From positions 1 to 40,025 of the forward strand of contig UPXT01000016.1 of the NCBI GenBank assembly GCA_900538365.1: a stretch of 40,025 nt of DNA. The letters run 5' to 3'. Under the pieces are notes generated by a model, which did not search any database, was not told the DNA's origin, and was given only the letters and a program-made list of their open reading frames with translations. This document shows positions 7,600-14,602 of this stretch, one piece after another. The position numbers were made by a program, and so were the translations under genes. The first letter of the stretch is position 1. The number at the start of each line of letters is the position of its first letter. The stretch comes from an uncultured Acidaminococcus sp. GTDB taxonomy: Bacteria; Bacillota; Negativicutes; Acidaminococcales; Acidaminococcaceae.

Positions 7600-8097
7600 A
7601 TGGAATATTGGGATATCTATAACGAGAAAAAAGAACGCACAGGCCGCACCATGATGCGCAATGATTGGCATATGAAACCGGGCGACTATCACTTGACGGT
7701 CCTTGCCCTCATTGTGAATGAAAAGGGACACATCCTGCTTACCCAGCGTCAGCTTGATAAGCAGTGGGCTCCAGGGAAATGGGAGATCCCCGGCGGCGGT
7801 GTCAAGGCAGGCGAAACGTCACTGGAAGCGGTCCTGCGGGAAACGCGGGAAGAAACAGGTCTTGTGCCGGATAAAGAGGCGGTCCGCCTCGTCCATACGT
7901 ACCGCAATGATTCCCCAAAAGAACAGAACAACTACTTTGTCGACATCTATGAAGTGCGCCTTCCCTTTACGGAAGAAGCGGTTACGATCCAACAAGCGGA
8001 GGTCAAAGGGTTTGCCCTTCTGAGTCCCCAAGAGGTCAGGGCCCTTGGCGAAAGCGGGAAAATCCTCCATTATGCCCATTTTGCGGATTTATTTTAG
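7600..8097 (+). CDS. Nudix hydrolase
   Basis: The 165-residue product hydrolyses a nucleoside diphosphate linked to another group. A Nudix box runs from Gly66 to Leu88 (G-x5-E72-x7-REx2EExGL), with the metal-binding EExxE-type residues in place. The N-terminal part, starting YWDIYNEK and containing HLTVLALIVN, resembles the isopentenyl-diphosphate-isomerase-like Nudix subgroup, whose substrates are poorly known. The ATG at 7600 follows the ADP-ribosylglycohydrolase stop by 1 base and has AAAGGAGAAGG upstream. Context allows an ADP-ribose pyrophosphatase role, but nothing in the sequence proves it. Confidence 0.88.
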   Translation: MEYWDIYNEKKERTGRTMMRNDWHMKPGDYHLTVLALIVNEKGHILLTQRQLDKQWAPGKWEIPGGGVKAGETSLEAVLRETREETGLVPDKEAVRLVHTYRNDSPKEQNNYFVDIYEVRLPFTEEAVTIQQAEVKGFALLSPQEVRALGESGKILHYAHFADLF

Positions 8098-8112
8098 GAG
8101 GCGTCCCCAGCC

Positions 8113-9417
8113 ATGCTTGAAAATGCCATTTTATTGATTTTTTCCTTGCTTCTTTTAGGCAGTGTTTTTACCGGGATTCCCATTTTGGCCGCTCTTTTTG
8201 CTGGGCTCTTGCTCTTTAGCGGCTATGCCCGTTACCAGGGATTTTCCTTCAAGGAAATCTTTGGCATGTGGGCCGCTGGCGTGAAGACCATCCGCAATAT
8301 CCTCATGACCTTTGTCATCATTGGCTTTTTGACAGGGCTTTGGCGGGCTGGCGGGACCATCCCGACCATTGTCTATTATGCGTCCGGCGTTATCGACCCG
8401 GCGCTCATCGTCCTCCTTACCTTTGTCCTTAACTGTCTCCTGTCCTTTCTTATGGGAACGAGCTTTGGGACAGCGGCAACGATGGGGCTCATCTCCATGA
8501 CCATTGCAGCAGCCTTGGGGGCACCCAAGGCGCTCATTGGCGGGGCCGTCCTGTCGGGAATCTACTTTGGGGACCGCTGCTCACCTGTATCGACAAGCGC
8601 GCTCCTTACGGCAGACCTGACGGGAACGAACCTTTATGACAACATCCAGGGCATGATGAAAAGTGCCTTGGTGCCCTTTCTCCTTTCCCTTGTGTTCTAT
8701 GGCCTCATGGGCGGGGGAGAAGGCACGGCGGAGACGGCAAGCGCCGTGAAGCATCTTTTTGCGTCCCATTTTGACGTATCCTATGCCATGCTCATCCCGG
8801 CAGCAAGCATCCTTATTTTGGCTTTTTTCCGCGTGGCTGTGAAAAAGACCCTTTTTGTGAGCGTTGTCTTAAGTTTCCTCTGCGCTTATGTCTATCAGGG
8901 CCTTTCCCTTCCCGCCATCTTTCACGTCATGTTCTTTGGCTTTATCTCCTCGGACCCTCAGCTCAATGCCATGCTCCGCGGCGGGGGCCTTCTTTCCATG
9001 GCGAGTACGACGGGCATCGTCATGATCGGGTCCTGTTACTCCGGCATTTTCAGCAAGACGGGGCTGCTCCGAAATATTGAATCGGTCCTTCTTGCCCTGA
9101 CAAAGCGCTTCTTTCCTTTTGCCGGCGTCTTTGGCGCGGCGGCAATCAGTTCCCTCATTGGGTCGAACCAAACCCTTGCCATCATCATGACGCGCGACCT
9201 TTCCCGCAAGATCATGCCCGACGGCAAGGAACTTGCCCTTGCCATTGAAGATACGGCCGTTGTCATGAGCGCCCTGGTGCCTTGGTGCATTGCCGGCGCT
9301 GTGCCTTTGGCTTTTATCGGCGCGCCCATTTCAAGTATGCTCTTTGCCTTTTATCTATATGCCCTGCCTTTATGGCGCCTTGGAAAGGCAGCCTTTGCGG
9401 CGCGGCAGGGCGCATAA
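8113..9417 (+). CDS. NhaC-family Na+/H+ antiporter
   Basis: This 434-residue integral membrane protein has about eleven hydrophobic spans. The conserved ion-path region is clear: GTSFGTAATMG followed by GIYFGDRCSPVSTSA around residues 115-165, which is characteristic of the NhaC family of sodium/proton (or related malate/lactate) antiporters. The ATG at 8113 has AGGAGG at 8096-8101. It ends the long plus-strand run and is followed by a two-way terminator at 9434-9464. Sodium export would fit an organism that takes up amino acids with sodium, but the substrate is assigned only at family level. Confidence 0.88.
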   Translation: MLENAILLIFSLLLLGSVFTGIPILAALFAGLLLFSGYARYQGFSFKEIFGMWAAGVKTIRNILMTFVIIGFLTGLWRAGGTIPTIVYYASGVIDPALIVLLTFVLNCLLSFLMGTSFGTAATMGLISMTIAAALGAPKALIGGAVLSGIYFGDRCSPVSTSALLTADLTGTNLYDNIQGMMKSALVPFLLSLVFYGLMGGGEGTAETASAVKHLFASHFDVSYAMLIPAASILILAFFRVAVKKTLFVSVVLSFLCAYVYQGLSLPAIFHVMFFGFISSDPQLNAMLRGGGLLSMASTTGIVMIGSCYSGIFSKTGLLRNIESVLLALTKRFFPFAGVFGAAAISSLIGSNQTLAIIMTRDLSRKIMPDGKELALAIEDTAVVMSALVPWCIAGAVPLAFIGAPISSMLFAFYLYALPLWRLGKAAFAARQGA

Positions 9418-9433
9418 GAAACCTTGGGAAAAT

Positions 9434-9464
9434 AAAAAACTGCCCCCGCAAGGGCAGTTTTTTT
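9434..9464. terminator. Bidirectional intrinsic terminator between the NhaC gene and lgt
   Basis: AAAAAACTGCCC (9434-9445) pairs with GGGCAGTTTTTTT (9452-9464) around a six-base loop. A-rich and T-rich flanks let it serve the plus-strand antiporter gene and the minus-strand lgt gene, which converge here. Confidence 0.9.
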
Positions 9465-9474
9465 ATGTCTTGTC

Positions 9475-10251
9475 CTAGGCCTGCGTCTTCCTGCGGCCGC
9501 TCCCAATAAAACCGATGAGAGCAAGGAGAAAGAAGACGAGGCTTGTTGCCTGGGCCGATTTGAGGCCAAAGAGGAAAGGCTCCACATAATCGCCGCGGAG
9601 GAATTCAAGGAAAAAGCGCAGCGCCGAATAGAGCATGACGTAGACAAAGCAGCACTGACCCCGTTTGTAGGGTCGGGACTGGAACATGAGCAGCAGGGCG
9701 AAAAGGATGATGTCAATCTGTCCTTCCCAAACTTCTGCCGGCCACAGGGGCGCGTTTCCATAGGTGCTGCGGGCCAGGGTCCCAACGGGATAGAGAATGC
9801 CGAAATCGCCGCCAGTGGGCGCGCCGAAAGCATCGCCGTTTAAGAGATTTGCCATGCGCCCGATGGACTGGCCGATGAATAGGGCCGGGGAAACAACGTC
9901 CAGCATATCGATCCAATTGATTTTGTGGGCTCTGCAGTAGAGGGCCCCGGCGAGAATACCGCCGACGATGCCGCCTTGGATGGCCATACCGCCCTGCCAG
10001 ACAAAGAAAATCTCTGACAGGTGGTCACTGTAGTAGGCCCAGTCAAAAAAGAACACATCCCAGAGGCGAGCGCCGACAATGCCGGCAAAACCGCCATAAA
10101 TCCCGATGTCGGGCAGGTACTTTTCCCAGCCCCGTCCATCCTTATAGGCAAGGAAATAAGCCGTTCCCGTTGCCATGAAGATGGCCGTGCAGAGCATGAG
10201 ACCATACATGCGGATGGGAAAATTGCCGATAAAAAAGAGATATTGATGCAC
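9475..10251 (-). CDS. lgt: Prolipoprotein diacylglyceryl transferase
   Basis: Lgt transfers a diacylglyceryl group from phosphatidylglycerol to the lipobox cysteine, the first step of lipoprotein maturation. The 258-residue membrane protein has about seven spans. It contains the YGLMLC segment near the N-terminus, GGMAIQGGIVGG, and the family signature around GQSIGRMANLLNGDAFG, where Asp stands in the position often held by Glu. It starts with GTG at 10251 with AAAGGA 9 bases upstream, 18 bases after the metallophosphoesterase stop, so the two form an operon. Its substrates include the lipoprotein encoded at 181-750. Confidence 0.94.
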   Translation of the reverse strand: MHQYLFFIGNFPIRMYGLMLCTAIFMATGTAYFLAYKDGRGWEKYLPDIGIYGGFAGIVGARLWDVFFFDWAYYSDHLSEIFFVWQGGMAIQGGIVGGILAGALYCRAHKINWIDMLDVVSPALFIGQSIGRMANLLNGDAFGAPTGGDFGILYPVGTLARSTYGNAPLWPAEVWEGQIDIILFALLLMFQSRPYKRGQCCFVYVMLYSALRFFLEFLRGDYVEPFLFGLKSAQATSLVFFLLALIGFIGSGRRKTQA

Positions 10252-10269
10252 AGGAAATCCTTTCTCCGG

Positions 10270-10974
10270 TCAGTCAAGGATCTTGACCGGACAAAAATCA
10301 ATGTAATCAGACGCGACGAGGCGGTACTGCGTGCCATCCCGGAGGCCTTGGAAAAGGTTCAGGAAATGGGCGGCGTCACCGTGGACGTGGCCGTAGATGC
10401 AGGCCGTAACTTCGTAGTCCCGGCAGAGCTCGGTAAAGCCTGTCACTTCTTCCGGCTCGTATAGGGGCGGGTAGTGGAGGGCCGCAATGATCCGTTTGGC
10501 ACCGGACGCCTTGGCTTCTTTAAGGGAATGCTCGAGGCGCTGAACCTCACGTTTATAAAGGAGGTCATCGTGATCCGTAAATTCCGGCATGGAGGGAAGG
10601 TTCCATCCCCTGGTGCCGCAGATGGCCGTGTCCTTTTCGACGACGCAGCTATTATGGAGAAATTGGAAGCTGCCCTTAAAGGCTTGTTCCATCTTGCGCA
10701 TGCTGGACCACCAATAATCGTGGTTCCCCTTGAGGACGATCTTCTTTCCTGGAAGTGTGGAAAGCATGGAAAAATCTTTTTCGATGGCATCGGCTAGGTC
10801 CATGGACCACGACGTATCACCGCAAAGAATGATCGTATCGTCAGCGCCAATGGCTTTTTTCCAGTGCTCGATGATTTTTTCCCGATGGCCTTTCCACTGC
10901 GGGCCGAAGACGTCCATGGGTTTTGTCGGGGGAGCCCCGGATAGATGCAGGTCTCCAATTGCATAAAAGGCCAT
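10270..10974 (-). CDS. Calcineurin-like metallophosphoesterase
   Basis: The 234-residue cytoplasmic protein carries all the metal-binding motifs of the family: GDLHL (Asp8, His10), CGDTSW (51-56), KGNHDYWW (82-89), ALHYPP and YGHVHG. The substrate could be a nucleotide, cyclic nucleotide or other phosphoester and cannot be told from sequence. The ATG at 10974 has AAGGAG 8 bases upstream. Transcription probably starts from a minus-strand promoter at 11019-11046 that overlaps the forward promoter for leuS. It is cotranscribed with lgt. Confidence 0.88.
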   Translation of the reverse strand: MAFYAIGDLHLSGAPPTKPMDVFGPQWKGHREKIIEHWKKAIGADDTIILCGDTSWSMDLADAIEKDFSMLSTLPGKKIVLKGNHDYWWSSMRKMEQAFKGSFQFLHNSCVVEKDTAICGTRGWNLPSMPEFTDHDDLLYKREVQRLEHSLKEAKASGAKRIIAALHYPPLYEPEEVTGFTELCRDYEVTACIYGHVHGDAAHFLNLFQGLRDGTQYRLVASDYIDFCPVKILD

Positions 10975-10994
10975 GAATGGTGCTCCTTCCTGCG

Positions 10995-11046
10995 TTGACT
11001 TTATGAGGCGTCAACTATATAATAAATCTATTGCAGTGAATGGCAA
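10995..11046. promoter_or_regulatory. Overlapping divergent promoters (leuS side and metallophosphoesterase side)
   Basis: Forward: TTGACT (10995-11000), 17 bases, perfect TATAAT (11018-11023). Reverse: TTGCCA (plus-strand 11041-11046), 16 bases, TATTAT (plus-strand 11019-11024). The two -10 elements share bases, so only one polymerase can bind at a time. TTGAC and GTCAA (10995-10999 and 11010-11014) also form an inverted repeat that could be an operator. Confidence 0.65.
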
Positions 11047-11099
11047 TCTATCCTGCAAAAAGTCCCCTTCTAGCGCTATAGGCGGTGGGATGGATGGCA

Positions 11100-11285
11100 G
11101 GTCTTTCCAAGGGGTCGGTGCCCTTGGAAAACAATTGTTTCACTGCGGAAATTCCGTGGGCCGCACGGAAATCTATGCTTGTGGAGAGTGTGCAAGTCAT
11201 CGCGGCTTTTTTCAAGTCAGCGGTGCCGTTCTCGTTGAAGCAGGAAGCACCCGCCTCTATCCGGCGGGGGTACGTTCACTTCCTT
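11100..11285 (+). pseudogene. Relic of a TnpB (OrfB) 3' end and right end of an IS200/IS605-type element
   Basis: One reading frame here gives VGRTEIYACGE (from about 11155) and later VEAGSTRL, which resemble the extreme C-terminal tail of IS200/IS605 TnpB proteins. The DNA under the second motif reads TTGAAGCAGGAAGCACCC. It is followed by the hairpin CCCGCC (11250-11255) / GGCGGG (11263-11268) and then GGTACGTTCAC, which matches my recollection of the right end of such elements, the region that also forms the 3' part of omega RNA. Nothing upstream encodes the RuvC domain, the left end is not seen, and the remnant lies between the leuS promoter and leuS. The identification is from memory of the family, not from a search. 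Confidence 0.6.
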
Positions 11286-11363
11286 CAATACTACTATGTT
11301 ACAGAATCGGATGCCGTATTGCAAGGGATTTCACTTATGTTTCCAAAATAGGGAGGCCAAGCC

Positions 11364-13856
11364 ATGATCAGTGAAAAGTATGAACCCCATAAGGCGGAAG
11401 CCAAATGGCAAAAGTATTGGGAGGACCATCATACCTACAAGGTCAGCAATGATGATCCCCGCCCCAAATATTACGTCCTTGAGATGTTCCCGTATCCTTC
11501 GGGAAACCTCCATATGGGGCACGTACGGAACTATTCCATCGGCGATGTAGTCGCCCGTTTCCGCACCATGCGCGGCTACAACGTCCTTCATCCCATGGGT
11601 TTTGACTCCTTTGGCATGCCTGCGGAAAACGCCGCCATCAAACATAACATTCCGCCGGCCAAATGGACTCTTGAAAACATTGCCAACATGGAGGATCAGC
11701 AAAAACGCATGGGTCTTTCCTATGATTGGGATCGTGAAGTCAAGACTTGTATGGAAGATTACTACAAGTGGACCCAGTGGTTCTTTGAACTCATGTATAA
11801 ACGCGGTCTGGCCGTCAAGAAAACAGCCCCGGTCAACTGGTGCGAAAAATGCAATACCGTCCTTGCCAACGAACAGGTCATTGATGGGAAATGCTGGCGC
11901 TGTGATACACCGGTCATCAAAAAGGACCTGTCCCAGTGGTTCTTTAAGATTACCGATTATGCCGATGAACTCCTGAAGGACCTTGACCTCTTGAAGGGCT
12001 GGCCTGAACCGGTCAAAACCATGCAGCGCAACTGGATTGGCCGCAGTGAAGGACTGGAATTCAGCTTTGACTGCCCGGACCTTGGAACCAAGCTCCCGGT
12101 CTATACGACCCGTCCCGATACGATCTATGGCGTCACCTTCGTCGTTATCCCGCCGGAGCATCCCCTTGTTGCCAAGATCCTTGAAAATAACCCCAAACGG
12201 GCTGAACTCGAAGCCTTCTGCGACAAGGTCCGCAATACATCGGATATTGAGCGGACCAGTGCTGAGTCGGAAAAAGTGGGCATGTACACGGGCTGCGACT
12301 GTGTCCATCCCCTGACGGGACATAAGGTGGAAATCTGGATTACGAACTATGTCCTTTTTGACTACGGCACGGGCGCTGTCATGGGGGTACCGAGCGGGGA
12401 CCATCGTGACTGGATGTTTGCCACGAAGTACGGGATCAAGAAAATCCTCACCCTCCAGCCAAAGGATAAGGAACTGAAGCTTGAGGAAATGGATGATGCC
12501 TATACAGAAAAAGACGGTGTCTTGGTTAATTCCGGGCCCTTCACAGGGATGGAAATGCATAAAGCCATGGGGGCCATCATGGACTACATGGAAGAAAAGG
12601 GCCTGGGCAAACGGCGCGTCAATTATCGTCTTCGCGACTGGCTGATCAGCCGTCAGCGCTATTGGGGCGCACCCATTCCGGTCATCAACTGCCCGAAATG
12701 CGGCGAAGTCCTCGTTCCGGAAAAGGACCTGCCCGTGAAGCTGCCGACAGACGTCAAGTTTACGGCCGGCGCCAAGAGCCCCCTTGCTACGAGTGAGTCT
12801 TTCGTGCACTGTACCTGCCCAAAATGCGGCGGTTCGGCAACACGTGAACTCGATACGATGGATACTTTCGTCTGCTCGAGCTGGTACTATTTGCGCTATA
12901 CCGATCCCCACAATGATGAGGCCCCTTTCAGCCATGAAGCGGTCGATCATTGGATGAGCGTGGATCAATATATCGGCGGTATTGAACATGCCATCCTCCA
13001 TCTGCTTTACTCCCGCTTCTTTGTGAAGGTCCTGCGGGACGCCGGTCTTGTCAAGGTTGACGAACCCTTCGCAAACCTCCTGACCCAAGGAATGGTCATC
13101 AAGGACGGGGCCAAGATGAGTAAGTCCCTGGGAAATGTCGTTTCCCCGGAAGAAATCATTGGCAAGTATGGCGCCGATACGGCCCGTCTGTTCATCATGT
13201 TTGCCGCTCCTGTGGAACGGGAACTGGAATGGAGTGACCAGGGTGTTGAAGGGTCCTTCCGCTTCCTGAACCGTGTATGGCGTATTGTCTACCACTTCCA
13301 GGATGAACTCCAGAAACAGGTCAAGACCTATGATGTGAAGGAACTGGATGAAGCAGGGCGGGAAATGCGCCATATCCTCCACGTGAGCCTGAAGAAGATC
13401 ACAGAGGACCTGGACAGCCGCTTTAACTTCAATACCGCCATCAGTACCATGATGGAACTGGTCAATGCCCTTTACGCCTATAAGGATAAGGCCAAGAAAG
13501 TACATCCGGGTCTCATCTGGGAAGTCATTACGGATCTGCTCCTTGTAATGGCCCCCTTCGTTCCGCATATTACGGAAGAACTCTGGCACGGCACCATCAA
13601 TGATTCGGAAAGCATCCATAAGCAGGCTTGGCCGAAGTATGATGAAGAAGCCATCAAGGTCGACGAAGTAGAGGTCCTTGTTGAAGTCAACGGCAAGCCA
13701 AAGGACCGTATCATGGTCGATCCGGAAATGGATAAGGAGGCCTTGGGCAAGGTCGCCTTGGAAAGCCAGGCTGTCAAGGAGGCCATCGGCAGCGGCAAGG
13801 TTATCCGCGTCATTGCTGTCCCGGGCCGTCTGGTCAACATTGTGGTAAAACCGTAA
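11364..13856 (+). CDS. leuS: Leucyl-tRNA synthetase
   Basis: This class I enzyme charges tRNA-Leu. The 830-residue product has normal bacterial length, with the HIGH-type motif HMGH at 50-53, the inserted editing (CP1) domain around 220-400 including a GTGAVMGVP segment, a zinc-binding region with CPKCG and CTCPKCG pairs, KMSKS at 584-588, and the anticodon-binding and C-terminal domains. The ATG at 11364 has GGGAGG at 11351-11356. It is probably expressed from the promoter at 10995-11023 through a leader of about 330 bases, in which I see no T-box. A strong terminator follows at 13905-13952. Confidence 0.97.
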   Translation: MISEKYEPHKAEAKWQKYWEDHHTYKVSNDDPRPKYYVLEMFPYPSGNLHMGHVRNYSIGDVVARFRTMRGYNVLHPMGFDSFGMPAENAAIKHNIPPAKWTLENIANMEDQQKRMGLSYDWDREVKTCMEDYYKWTQWFFELMYKRGLAVKKTAPVNWCEKCNTVLANEQVIDGKCWRCDTPVIKKDLSQWFFKITDYADELLKDLDLLKGWPEPVKTMQRNWIGRSEGLEFSFDCPDLGTKLPVYTTRPDTIYGVTFVVIPPEHPLVAKILENNPKRAELEAFCDKVRNTSDIERTSAESEKVGMYTGCDCVHPLTGHKVEIWITNYVLFDYGTGAVMGVPSGDHRDWMFATKYGIKKILTLQPKDKELKLEEMDDAYTEKDGVLVNSGPFTGMEMHKAMGAIMDYMEEKGLGKRRVNYRLRDWLISRQRYWGAPIPVINCPKCGEVLVPEKDLPVKLPTDVKFTAGAKSPLATSESFVHCTCPKCGGSATRELDTMDTFVCSSWYYLRYTDPHNDEAPFSHEAVDHWMSVDQYIGGIEHAILHLLYSRFFVKVLRDAGLVKVDEPFANLLTQGMVIKDGAKMSKSLGNVVSPEEIIGKYGADTARLFIMFAAPVERELEWSDQGVEGSFRFLNRVWRIVYHFQDELQKQVKTYDVKELDEAGREMRHILHVSLKKITEDLDSRFNFNTAISTMMELVNALYAYKDKAKKVHPGLIWEVITDLLLVMAPFVPHITEELWHGTINDSESIHKQAWPKYDEEAIKVDEVEVLVEVNGKPKDRIMVDPEMDKEALGKVALESQAVKEAIGSGKVIRVIAVPGRLVNIVVKP

Positions 13857-13904
13857 GGCGTTTTACTGAAATAAGGATGCCCTTTTAGACGAAAATAGTC
13901 GTTC

Positions 13905-13952
13905 AAAAGCAGGTTATCACCCCTTCGCGGGGAGATGACCTGCTTTTTTTTT
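13905..13952 (+). terminator. Intrinsic terminator of leuS
   Basis: AAAAGCAGGT (13905-13914) pairs with ACCTGCTTTT (13938-13947). The stem continues through ATC/GAT and CCCC/GGGG to a small TTCGC loop, and a run of nine T begins at 13944. It separates leuS from comEA, whose ribosome site AAGGAGGT comes straight after. Confidence 0.92.
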
Positions 13953-13969
13953 GAAAAGGAGGTCGCACC

Positions 13970-14602
13970 ATGAACCTATGGAACCGCAGGAAGGCAGCTG
14001 TCATCTTCGTCCTCATGGTCCTTATTGTAGGAGCTGCCCTCTACTGGGAAGAGACGCCGCAGCAGGGAAAAATTCCGCTGGATCCTGAGGCGGTCATGAC
14101 AAAGCAGCGGGAGCAGAAAGCGCGCCCCAGTCTTCATGTCTATGTCAGCGGTGCCGTCATGTACCCTGGCCTTTATGACCTTGCCCCGGGCCTGCGCTAT
14201 GCCGACGCCATTTACAAGGCTGGCGGCATGACGGATGAGGCCGATGAAACGAGGGTAAACTTGGCGAAAAAAATCAAGGATGGCTGTCAGGTGAACGTCC
14301 CGCTGCGGAAGAATCGGCGTCCTGCAGCAGGAAAGGCTCCGCCTTCTGCAGGCGTCCTGCCTGCTCGGGAAAAAGGAAGACGGAAAGAACAAGGCGCCGC
14401 TAGGACCCCAAAGATCAATCCAAATGAGGCACCCCAGGAAGAACTGGAACGCCTTCCCGGAATCGGCCCCGAGACGGCGCGGCGCATCATATCAGAAAGG
14501 AACGCCGCCCCTTTCCGGTCCGTAGATGACCTGCTGCGCGTCAAGGGCATCGGCCCCAAAACGCTTTCCCGTTTCCGGGAGCTTGTGGAGGTCCTTCCAT
14601 GA
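13970..14602 (+). CDS. comEA: Competence protein ComEA (DNA-binding receptor)
   Basis: ComEA is the membrane-anchored receptor that binds incoming double-stranded DNA during natural transformation. The 210-residue product has an N-terminal membrane anchor (about 10-26), an SLBB-type domain beginning LHVYVSGAV (about 54-115), a charged linker, and a C-terminal pair of helix-hairpin-helix motifs with LPGIGPETA and VKGIGPKTL. The ATG at 13970 has AAGGAGGT 5 bases upstream. comEC overlaps its stop by 4 bases. The comEB-type dCMP deaminase lies elsewhere, at 37827. Confidence 0.93.
   Translation: MNLWNRRKAAVIFVLMVLIVGAALYWEETPQQGKIPLDPEAVMTKQREQKARPSLHVYVSGAVMYPGLYDLAPGLRYADAIYKAGGMTDEADETRVNLAKKIKDGCQVNVPLRKNRRPAAGKAPPSAGVLPAREKGRRKEQGAARTPKINPNEAPQEELERLPGIGPETARRIISERNAAPFRSVDDLLRVKGIGPKTLSRFRELVEVLP

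Noticed and set aside
11085..11351. 88-residue open frame ending just before leuS
   Set aside because: It lies in a different frame over the same TnpB-like relic, has no good ribosome site, and its product shows no coherent motif.
11030..11363. T-box leader for leuS
   Set aside because: A leader of about 330 bases before a tRNA synthetase gene suggests a T-box, but I see neither the GGGTGGNACCGCG box nor a terminator/antiterminator pair, and part of the leader resembles a TnpB relic.
11041..11363. 6S, RNase P or tmRNA gene in the gap before leuS
   Set aside because: None of the conserved cores of these RNAs is recognisable.
11331..13619. 762-codon minus-strand open frame
   Set aside because: It is antisense to leuS, whose motifs and ribosome site are unmistakable; long antisense frames are common in GC-rich genes.
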